Notes under the pieces: model-generated | Seen by the model: only the letters and a program-made list of their open reading frames with translations | What the model was told of the DNA's origin: nothing | The model's database searches: none | Shown here: positions 1 to 4,915 of the stretch, one piece after another | How the letters are laid out: every line of letters begins with the position of its first letter | Position numbering within the stretch: the stretch's first letter is position 1 | DNA from: Thermoplasmata archaeon | GTDB taxonomy: Archaea > Thermoplasmatota > Thermoplasmata > Lutacidiplasmatales > UBA184 | Reading direction: 5' to 3' | Assembly (NCBI GenBank): GCA_022749905.1 | Contig: JAKIWU010000085.1 | Coordinates: 1-5,941, forward strand | DNA: 5,941 nucleotides | Translations under genes and position numbers: made by a program

Positions 1-163
1 GCCCCTGCCGCTCCCGGGGGGAGTCCCTCGTATCCGACGGCGTGGTGCGCTGGTCATGCTGCTGGGGCTGCCCTACGCTCCCCTGGAGGCATTCGAGGGA
101 GCGTCCGCCCCCCCGAGAGCCCGTGCTCCGGTGTGTTGGTCTCGAGCGACAGCTTCCTCCTCG
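1..163. other. Unassigned GC-rich leader region
   Basis: I see no supportable gene here. The plus frames that stay open give low-complexity Arg/Pro/Ser/Gly-rich peptides with no family resemblance; one of them ends at a TGA at 169-171. On the minus strand an ATG at 57-55 opens a short basic reading frame to the window edge (MTSAPRRRIRG...), which could be the start of a divergent gene, but 19 codons are too few to judge. The only structure seen is an 8-bp perfect inverted repeat (75-82 with 97-104). I could not match it to a tRNA, SRP RNA or RNase P RNA. Confidence 0.4.
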
Positions 164-171
164 TTATTTGA
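164..171 (+). promoter_or_regulatory. Probable TATA box for rlmE-pcm
   Basis: TTATTTGA is an A/T-rich island in very GC-rich DNA. It is centred about 24-25 bp upstream of the ATG at 192. Archaeal TATA boxes sit about 26 bp upstream of the transcription start, so transcription would begin at or very near the start codon, giving a leaderless mRNA. No Shine-Dalgarno motif lies in front of the ATG, which agrees. Confidence 0.5.
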
Positions 172-191
172 AAACCCCCTCTCGTCCCGGA

Positions 192-803
192 ATGGGCCGG
201 AGATTCGTCGCCGAGCGACGCCGCGACCCGTACTATCGTGCCGCCCAGCGGGAGGAACTCCGATCGCGCGCCGCCTTCAAGCTCGCGGCCTTGTCGAGCC
301 GGTTCCCCATTTTTCACGAGGGCGATCGGGTGCTCGATCTCGGAGCGGCCCCCGGAGGCTGGTCCCTCGTCGCTCGGGATATTCTCGGAGGATCCGGAAC
401 GATTGTCGCCGTCGATCCCAGGCCGATCGAGCCGGCCGATGGGATCGAAGTCGTCCGGATGCGGGTCGGAGATGCGCGTCTCCTCGGGCGCCTCGGTCCT
501 GCGCGGTTCGACGTCGTTCTCTCCGACATGTCCCCCCGGATCAGCGGGGCGTATGCGACCGACCATGCCCGGAGCGTCGACCTCGTGCGAGCCGCGTTCG
601 AACTTGCCTCGACCGTCCTGAACGAGGGTGGCGCGTTCGTCGCCAAGGTGTTCCAAGGGGATCTCCTCGAGGCGCTCGCCCTCGAGCTGCGACCCGCGTT
701 CCGTTCGCTCCGAACGACAAAGCCGGCGGCGTCCCGCGAGCGATCCTCCGAGCTCTATCTCGTGGGACTCGGATTCCGCCCTCGCTCCGAAACGGGATCG
801 TGA
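192..803 (+). CDS. rlmE: 23S rRNA (uridine-2'-O-)-methyltransferase RlmE/FtsJ
   Basis: A 203-residue SAM-dependent methyltransferase of the FtsJ/RrmJ family, which 2'-O-methylates a conserved uridine in the A-loop of 23S rRNA (U2552 in E. coli). The N-terminus (VAERRRDPYYRAAQ, then SRAAFKL) is typical of archaeal members. The SAM-binding motif VLDLGAAPGGWS is at about residues 48-58, and the acidic end of strand 2 is VAVDPRP. The K-D-K-E catalytic tetrad is visible: K30 (SRAAFK), D112 (SDMSP), K152 (AKVFQG) and E187 (SSELYLV). I chose the ATG at 192 because homology begins there, a TATA element sits about 25 bp upstream, and the longer in-frame extension from 42 is low-complexity. There is no C-terminal TRAM domain such as some archaeal homologues carry. 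The 3' end overlaps pcm. The family call is firm; the exact target nucleotide is inferred. Confidence 0.95.
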   Translation: MGRRFVAERRRDPYYRAAQREELRSRAAFKLAALSSRFPIFHEGDRVLDLGAAPGGWSLVARDILGGSGTIVAVDPRPIEPADGIEVVRMRVGDARLLGRLGPARFDVVLSDMSPRISGAYATDHARSVDLVRAAFELASTVLNEGGAFVAKVFQGDLLEALALELRPAFRSLRTTKPAASRERSSELYLVGLGFRPRSETGS

Positions 804-1459
804 TCGATCTCTCGCGCCGCGCCGAAGCGCTCGCCATGGTCCGCGCCCTCGGACTCGAGCACACGACCATCGGGGGCGCCATGGAGCGTGTGCCCCGTCA
901 TCGGTTCGCTCCGCTCGCCCCGCCGGGCGCCGCCTACGAGGACGAGCCCATCCCTCTCGCGGTCCCAGGGGCGACCGTCTCGGCCCCGCACATGGTCGCG
1001 CTCCAACTCGAGCGAGCGTCGCTCGGCCCCGGCGATTCGGTGCTCGAGGTGGGGAGTGGGAGCGGCTACCTCCTGGCCCTCATCGCCGACCTCGTCGGGC
1101 CCAAGGGACGGGTGCTGGGCATCGAGGTGGAGCCGGGTCTCGTCGCGTTTTCGCGTCGCATCCTCGACGAGCTCGGCTACGGCACCACGGTCCGCGTCGA
1201 GCAAGGCGATGGTCTGCGGGGCGCGCCCGGTGCGTCGCCGTTCGACGCCATCATCGTCTCCTGCGCGGTCGCGGAGATCGCGCCCGCGTGGCGGGATCAG
1301 CTCCGGGCCGACGGACGCCTCGTGGCGCCGGTCGGCGGGAGCCTGAGCCAGAGACTCCTCACGGTTGCCCGCAACGGACGCGTGATCGAGAGCGGACCGG
1401 AGTGCCGGTTCGTGGCGGCGAAGCGCTCCCGGGACGCCATATATAGACCCGCGAATTGA
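800..1459 (+). CDS. pcm: Protein-L-isoaspartate O-methyltransferase
   Basis: A 219-residue enzyme that methylates abnormal L-isoaspartyl residues with SAM as donor, starting repair of aged proteins in the cytoplasm. Family signatures appear in order: VPRHRFAPLAP (about 31-41), a Y-x-D/E-x-PIPL segment followed by TVSAPHMVALQLE (about 59-71), the SAM-binding loop VLEVGSGSGY (81-90), the acidic GIEVEP (107-112), FDAIIVSCAVAEI (148-160) and RLVAPVGG (173-180). The start is taken as GTG 800-802, whose last two bases lie in the rlmE stop codon (GTGA), so translation is probably coupled to rlmE. An ATG at 836 is a possible shorter start, but it would remove residues that fit the family N-terminus. 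The length is normal. The tail codons contain TATATATA, the likely promoter of the next gene. Confidence 0.95.
   Translation: MIDLSRRAEALAMVRALGLEHTTIGGAMERVPRHRFAPLAPPGAAYEDEPIPLAVPGATVSAPHMVALQLERASLGPGDSVLEVGSGSGYLLALIADLVGPKGRVLGIEVEPGLVAFSRRILDELGYGTTVRVEQGDGLRGAPGASPFDAIIVSCAVAEIAPAWRDQLRADGRLVAPVGGSLSQRLLTVARNGRVIESGPECRFVAAKRSRDAIYRPAN
1439..1445 (+). promoter_or_regulatory. TATA box within the 3' end of pcm
   Basis: ATATATA, preceded by CC, is the best TATA match in the window. It overlaps the last codons of pcm. A start site about 26 bp downstream (near 1468) would leave a leader of about 28 nt before the GTG at 1496, long enough to hold the GAGGG element at 1481-1485. This suggests a leadered transcript for the TIM-barrel and hexuloisomerase genes, unlike the leaderless units around it. 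The A/T-rich tract at 1474-1480 is an alternative but lies too close to the start codon for standard spacing. Confidence 0.5.
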
Positions 1460-1480
1460 CGCGGTCCCGCCAGATTTTTT

Positions 1481-1486
1481 GAGGGT
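1481..1486 (+). promoter_or_regulatory. Possible ribosome binding site for the TIM-barrel gene
   Basis: GAGGGT lies 9 bp before the GTG at 1496 and partly matches the Shine-Dalgarno consensus. It supports the GTG as the start, because no ATG in frame gives a protein with the first beta strand (MIRFGPAGIP) intact. Confidence 0.4.
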
Positions 1487-1495
1487 CGATTTCTC

Positions 1496-2683
1496 GTGAT
1501 TCGGTTTGGGCCTGCGGGGATACCCCTCTCCTGCAAGGGCCGTACGCTGCGCGACGGGATCTCGGATGCGCACCACCTCGGACTCACTGCGATGGAAGTG
1601 CAATTCATCAAGGTCAACCCGCTGACGCGCGTCGTTCTCGACGAGGAGGTCGGCAAGCCGGCTCGCACCTTGCCCCTCCAGCTTGTGGTCGAGGCCGGGA
1701 GCGAGGAGCCGATGGCGGCGCCGACCCGGCCCGCCCTGGAGAACCCTCTCAAGCGGCGCGACTCGCTCACCACGCTCACGTGGAGTCTCGCGAAGGATCT
1801 CGCCGACCTCGACATGACCCGCAACCTCGCCCGCGCCCTCGACGTCGACCTCACGCTCCACGCGCCGTACTACGTCGACTTCTTCGGGAGCGATGAGGCG
1901 CGCGAGCGCTCGATGCGCCAGATCCAATGGGCCAGCGTTCTCGCCGACGGGCTCGGCGCGAGGCTCGCCGTAACGCACCTCGGCTTCTACGGCGGCGGCG
2001 ATCGCGGGGACAGTGTCCAGGAGTTGACGCAGATCGCGACCGACCTTTCGGCGTGGCTCCGCGAGTTCTCCGGCGGCCGCGTACGTCTCGGGGTCGAGCC
2101 GAGCGGGCATCCGGACATCTTCGGATCGCGCGAGGAGGTGCTCGAGCTCGCGCGACGCGTCAAGGGCGTCGTGCCGGTCCTCAACTTGCCGCATCTCGCT
2201 GCCCGCGAGAAGATCCCCCTCGACAAGCCGGGCGTCCTCCAACCGATCGTCGAGGAGTTCGTCAAGGCGAGTGGCGGGGACCTCTACGCGAACTTCTCGG
2301 GGGTCGAGCTCTACGGGCTCGGCGAGTTCCGGCTCACCCCGATCAAGCGAGGGCAGCTCAAGTTCGACACCATCGCCGAGGTCGTCGCCGAGCGGGAGTA
2401 CGACGCGACGGTGATCTCGAGCTCGCCGCTCCTCGAGCACGACGCGATGTACATGAAACTCCTCTACGAACGGGCGCTCAGCCGTCGGTGGGCCAAGCGG
2501 CACCCGCCCACGTCCCCGCCTCCCCCTCCCGTCAAGAAGGCGGCTCCCCCTGCGCGCGGAGCCGGTCCGTCGCACCCGCGCTCCTCCTCGAAGAAGCCTG
2601 GGCCCTCGGAACGGCCAAGACCCCGTCCCGCCTCGCGGTCGCGAGGGTCGGGAGGATCCCATGGGCGAAAGCGCCACCGATAG
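1496..2683 (+). CDS. Endonuclease IV-like TIM-barrel protein with altered metal site
   Basis: A 395-residue protein of the AP endonuclease 2 / xylose isomerase-like TIM-barrel superfamily; typical members cut DNA at abasic sites using a Zn cluster. Barrel motifs in order: RFGPAGIP (3-10), LHAPYYVDFF (121-130, ligand H122), VTHLGFYGG (159-167, H161), LGVEPSGH (198-205, E201), VLNLPHLAAR (228-237, H233), YANFSGVELYGLGEFRL (264-280) and ISSSPLLEHDAMYMK (307-321). Compared with my memory of archaeal endonuclease IV homologues, several ligands look replaced: Asp by N230, His by N266, His by L280, and the late Glu by Ser near 308. The protein may therefore bind fewer metals or have lost nuclease activity. 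Residues about 336-395 form a Pro/Ser/Arg/Lys-rich, probably disordered tail that may bind nucleic acid. The 3' end overlaps the next gene by 23 bp. The fold is firm; the activity is uncertain. Confidence 0.8.
   Translation: MIRFGPAGIPLSCKGRTLRDGISDAHHLGLTAMEVQFIKVNPLTRVVLDEEVGKPARTLPLQLVVEAGSEEPMAAPTRPALENPLKRRDSLTTLTWSLAKDLADLDMTRNLARALDVDLTLHAPYYVDFFGSDEARERSMRQIQWASVLADGLGARLAVTHLGFYGGGDRGDSVQELTQIATDLSAWLREFSGGRVRLGVEPSGHPDIFGSREEVLELARRVKGVVPVLNLPHLAAREKIPLDKPGVLQPIVEEFVKASGGDLYANFSGVELYGLGEFRLTPIKRGQLKFDTIAEVVAEREYDATVISSSPLLEHDAMYMKLLYERALSRRWAKRHPPTSPPPPPVKKAAPPARGAGPSHPRSSSKKPGPSERPRPRPASRSRGSGGSHGRKRHR
2651..2655 (+). promoter_or_regulatory. Strong Shine-Dalgarno for hexuloisomerase
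   Basis: GGAGG lies 5 bp before the ATG at 2661, inside the coding sequence of the upstream TIM-barrel gene. It is the clearest Shine-Dalgarno in the window. It fixes the downstream start and shows that this internal operon gene is translated from its own ribosome binding site. Confidence 0.75.
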
Positions 2684-3233
2684 GGCGGAGACCTTCCGCC
2701 ACGCCCAGGAATACATCGGGCGCCGCGTCTCCGAGAGTCTGAAGGCGATCGATCCCGCGCTCATCGAGCGCTGCATCCGGATCTTGACGGAGGCTCCGGT
2801 CACCTTCGTCTACGGCGCGGGACGATCCGGGATCATCGGCCGCGCGTTCGCGATGCGGCTCGTCCAGGCGGGGATCACGGCCTACGTCATCGGCGAGAGC
2901 GTCACGCCGATCGTGCGCAAGGGCGACGCAACGTTCCTCCTCTCTGGGCGTGGCGAGAGCTATGCCTCGATCCAGACCGCGAACATCGTCCGGCGCCAGG
3001 GGGCGGAACTCATCGTCGTGACCGCTCGCCCCTCGTCGAAACTCGCGCATGCGGCGTCGCTCCTCATCGTGCTCGACCTTCCCGAGGACGCCGAACGGAA
3101 GCGCTTCGCGCCGCTCGGGACCCTCTTCGAATCGGCGAGCCTCCGTTTCACGGACAGCCTGATCGCGGCGGTGCTCCACGCTCGGGGCGAGAGCGAGGAA
3201 ACGATGCAATCGCGCCACGCGATCATGGTCTAG
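2661..3233 (+). CDS. hxlB: 6-phospho-3-hexuloisomerase (SIS domain)
   Basis: A 190-residue single SIS-domain protein that interconverts 3-hexulose 6-phosphate and fructose 6-phosphate. In archaea lacking the oxidative pentose phosphate pathway, this enzyme and hexulose-6-phosphate synthase run in reverse to make ribulose 5-phosphate for nucleotides. Diagnostic segments are FVYGAGRSGIIGRAFAMRL (49-67), the YVIGESVTPIV loop (75-85), LLSGRGES (93-100, phosphosugar-binding serines), VVTARPSSKLAHAA (119-132), PLGTLFESASLRFTD (151-165) and the C-terminal MQSRHAIMV (182-190), whose RHA motif is typical of the family. The length is normal. The strong GGAGG 5 bp upstream supports the ATG start. The gene overlaps the TIM-barrel gene by 23 bp, so they are probably cotranscribed. 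No partner synthase is visible in the window. Confidence 0.92.
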   Translation: MGESATDRAETFRHAQEYIGRRVSESLKAIDPALIERCIRILTEAPVTFVYGAGRSGIIGRAFAMRLVQAGITAYVIGESVTPIVRKGDATFLLSGRGESYASIQTANIVRRQGAELIVVTARPSSKLAHAASLLIVLDLPEDAERKRFAPLGTLFESASLRFTDSLIAAVLHARGESEETMQSRHAIMV

Positions 3234-3263
3234 ACGGGTCGCGCACCGCCGAACGGGCCAACC

Positions 3264-3269
3264 TTTAAG
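3264..3269 (+). promoter_or_regulatory. TATA box for arginine decarboxylase
   Basis: TTTAAG, within CCAACCTTTAAGC, is centred about 27 bp before the GTG at 3294, so the transcript would start at or beside the start codon (leaderless). The AACC just upstream may form a B-recognition element. The same AACC-pyrimidine-TTAAG arrangement precedes the aldolase gene at 4883-4893. No Shine-Dalgarno is present before the GTG. Confidence 0.6.
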
Positions 3270-3293
3270 CGGAACGACCGCTCCCTCGATTTC

Positions 3294-3791
3294 GTGCCCC
3301 GTCGCCCCGAGCCGTCGGGGACCCTCATCCCGGTCCCCACCCGATTCTTCGTCACCAGCGGGAAGGGCATCAACAAGACGAGCGAGCTCAACGCGTTCGA
3401 TCTCGCCCTCCTGCAGGCGGGGATCGGGGAGCAGAATCTCGTCTCCGTCTCCTCCATCCTCCCCACAGGAGCTCGGCAGGTGGACCGGCTCCCCCTCCCC
3501 CGGGGTGCGATCACCCACTGCGTCCTCGCCCGACACGGCGGCGGCGAAGGGGAGGTCATCAGCGCGGGCATCGCGTACGGATTCCGCAACGACGACAAGG
3601 GCGGCTACGTTGCGGAAGGGCACCTCCACGGGACGCAGAAATCCTTGAAGGAATTCCTCAAGTGGCGCATGGAGGAGATCGCCCACTTCCGTGGCGTCGA
3701 ACTGCGGAGGATCCACTATCGCACTGAAGAGCTCGTCATCCCCATGGACCACTACGGCGTCTGCGTCTCCGCCTGCGTGTTCCTCCCATAG
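3294..3791 (+). CDS. pdaD: Pyruvoyl-dependent arginine decarboxylase
   Basis: A 165-residue proenzyme that decarboxylates arginine to agmatine, the first step of archaeal polyamine synthesis. Its pyruvoyl cofactor forms by self-cleavage. The cleavage motif is QNLVSVSSILP (48-57), with the expected serinolysis between S53 and S54 giving a beta chain of 53 residues and an alpha chain that begins with the pyruvoyl group. Other family segments are FFVTSGKGINKTSELNAFD (18-36), ISAGIAYGF (89-97), GYVAEGHLHG (104-113), where E108 matches the catalytic glutamate known from the Methanocaldococcus jannaschii enzyme, and IPMDHYGVCVSACVFLP at the C-terminus. The length matches the family. GTG is chosen because it lies about 27 bp after a TATA box. 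The gene stands alone and converges on the SCP2-like gene across a 40-bp gap. Confidence 0.95.
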   Translation: MPRRPEPSGTLIPVPTRFFVTSGKGINKTSELNAFDLALLQAGIGEQNLVSVSSILPTGARQVDRLPLPRGAITHCVLARHGGGEGEVISAGIAYGFRNDDKGGYVAEGHLHGTQKSLKEFLKWRMEEIAHFRGVELRRIHYRTEELVIPMDHYGVCVSACVFLP

Positions 3792-3831
3792 TCGGCTCGG
3801 TCTGCCCGGCGAGGGGCCGGCCCGGGTGTTC

Positions 3832-4164
3832 CTAGAGCAGCTTGCGGAAGAGGAGCTTGTCCTCGAGAGTTCCTTCGATCGTGAGCTTTCGGGTCACAAG
3901 GGCCTTCATCGGGCCGATCTCCTTTTTCACGAGGCCCTCGAACGTCCTCTGATCGGTGGTGATCGTGAGGTCCGCACGACCGTCCGCGCCGGTTCGCAGG
4001 TTGGTGAGGCGTCCGTGGAGGAGGTCGACCGCGTAGTTCCTCTCGTCCGTAATGTGGATCGCGATCGTCCGGGCGATGTCCTTCAACTCCTCCCGCACCG
4101 CCGGCGTCTTCTCGGCGTGCCGATTGAAGCGGTCCACGAGGCCCGCGAGCGTCTCCTCGATCAT
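3832..4164 (-). CDS. Small SCP2-like (sterol carrier) domain protein
   Basis: A 110-residue single-domain protein. The second half resembles the SCP2 lipid-binding fold: hydrophilic beta strands AVDLLHGRLTNLRTG (45-59) and ADLTITTDQRTFEGLVK (64-80), the family-typical KALVTRKLTIEG (87-98) where the final strands form, and a C-terminal helix EDKLLFRKLL (101-110). The first 35 residues look like a long amphipathic helix. SCP2 domains bind hydrophobic ligands; no ligand or partner can be read from the sequence. The ATG at 4164 overlaps the rnhB stop codon as ATGA, and GGAG lies about 10 bp upstream on the minus strand, so it is probably cotranslated with rnhB. There is no signal peptide or membrane segment. 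The fold assignment is moderately sure; the biological role is unknown. Confidence 0.75.
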   Translation of the reverse strand: MIEETLAGLVDRFNRHAEKTPAVREELKDIARTIAIHITDERNYAVDLLHGRLTNLRTGADGRADLTITTDQRTFEGLVKKEIGPMKALVTRKLTIEGTLEDKLLFRKLL

Positions 4165-4865
4165 TTCGAGAAGCTCTCCAGAGTCGGAGCCCGATGTTCG
4201 AGTATTAGTCTTTCCGTCGTGCGCCAGGATTTCCTCAGCCACGTCCCCGCCGGGCGACCCCCGGAGATCGCCGAACGGACGAACGCGATCGTGCGGGCAT
4301 CCGACGGATAGCCGGAGCCGATCTCTCCGCCGAGCCGGGCCCGAAGGCGCGCGACGGCGCGATCGCGGAGGACCTTGGCCACGATCGATGCGGCGCCGAC
4401 CATCGGGTCGTCGAGGTCCGCGTGGTGGTGAGCATCGATCGGAACGTCCACACGGGCTCGCTTGCGGAGCTCCGCACCGAATCGCTTCTCGTTCGGATCG
4501 CACGCGTCGGCCACGACACGATCGGGCTGTGCGATCACGATGAGTTGGGCGAACAGTTTGGCCTCGAGGTGATTGAGGAAGCCGTGGCGGACCTGCGCAT
4601 CGACCTGAGGGGGGGAGGCGCGGACGGACAAGCACCGCCCAAGCTCCGGTAGGCGTCGGAAGATCTCGTCGCGTCGCACCGGCGAGAGGAGCTTGGAGTC
4701 CCGCACTCCGATCTCCCGAAGGCGTGCACCGGCGTCCGCCGGCGCGAGGAATCCGCCAACGACGAGGGGACCGATGAGGCTGCCTCGCCCCGCCTCATCG
4801 ATCCCGAGCACGGTGCCGGATCCGTGACGGGGACCGCTGGCTTCTTCGCCGGCGGATCGCCGCAC
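4161..4865 (-). CDS. rnhB: Ribonuclease HII
   Basis: RNase HII cuts the RNA strand of RNA-DNA hybrids and removes ribonucleotides misincorporated into DNA. The signature VLGIDEAGRGSLIGPLVVG holds the first catalytic Asp and Glu, followed by VRDSKLLSP, VVADACDPNEKRFG (third acidic residue), HHADLDDPMVGAASIVAKV (fourth Asp, then the ASIVAK motif) and GSGYPSD near the C-terminus. The acidic residues keep the 30-residue spacing of archaeal enzymes. The start is uncertain. GTG at 4865 (234 residues) lies exactly one leaderless spacing from the shared TATA element at 4888-4893. GTG at 4811 (216 residues) would begin right before GIDEAGRG as most homologues do, but it has no Shine-Dalgarno or TATA of its own. 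I prefer 4865. An ATG at 4946 would run through the promoter and into the aldolase gene, and is rejected. Confidence 0.93.
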   Translation of the reverse strand: MRRSAGEEASGPRHGSGTVLGIDEAGRGSLIGPLVVGGFLAPADAGARLREIGVRDSKLLSPVRRDEIFRRLPELGRCLSVRASPPQVDAQVRHGFLNHLEAKLFAQLIVIAQPDRVVADACDPNEKRFGAELRKRARVDVPIDAHHHADLDDPMVGAASIVAKVLRDRAVARLRARLGGEIGSGYPSDARTIAFVRSAISGGRPAGTWLRKSWRTTERLILEHRAPTLESFSK

Positions 4866-4882
4866 GGGACGTGCATGGCCAC

Positions 4883-4903
4883 AACCCCTTAAGACGCGGG
4901 GTT
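4883..4903. repeat. Inverted repeat around the divergent promoter
   Basis: AACCCC at 4883-4888 is the exact reverse complement of GGGGTT at 4898-4903, with a 9-bp spacer that contains most of the TATA element. The arms lie where an operator could block TBP/TFB access. At six bases each they could also arise by chance, and the left arm may simply be a B-recognition element. Confidence 0.4.
4888..4893. promoter_or_regulatory. Palindromic TATA element shared by rnhB and aldolase
   Basis: CTTAAG is its own reverse complement. Its centre (4890.5) is 25.5 bp from the aldolase ATG at 4916 on the plus strand and 25.5 bp from the rnhB GTG at 4865 on the minus strand. Both distances fit leaderless archaeal transcription. 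The plus-strand flank ACAACCCCTTAAG resembles the arginine decarboxylase promoter CCAACCTTTAAG, so the plus direction is the better supported; minus-strand use is inferred from spacing. Confidence 0.6.
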
Positions 4904-4915
4904 CTCGGGAGACGG

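Noticed and set aside
50..163. Possible tRNA or SRP RNA, suggested by ATTCGA and a GGTCA...GCTGCT segment
   Set aside because: No cloverleaf stems pair around the T-loop-like sequence, and the SRP helix 8 elements are in the wrong order and orientation.
56..799. In-frame N-terminal extension of pcm through the whole of rlmE
   Set aside because: The extension is Arg/Pro/Ser-rich, lies out of frame over rlmE, and the pcm family N-terminus fits a start at 800.
755..2803. Long minus-strand open frame of 682 codons opposite pcm and the TIM-barrel gene
   Set aside because: Its translation is rich in Arg, Glu, Asp, Leu and Gly repeats with no domain pattern, and it runs opposite two genes with clear family motifs. 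This is an antisense frame kept open by high GC and codon bias.
2532..3752. Minus-strand open frame of 406 codons opposite hexuloisomerase and arginine decarboxylase
   Set aside because: Same antisense artefact: low-complexity acidic/basic composition, and it spans two well-identified genes and a promoter on the other strand.
3792..3831. Terminator in the gap between the convergent genes
   Set aside because: A short CCGGC/GCCGG stem (3806-3810 with 3816-3820) and the palindrome GGGCCGGCCC (3814-3823) are present, but neither strand has a following T-run, as archaeal termination would need.
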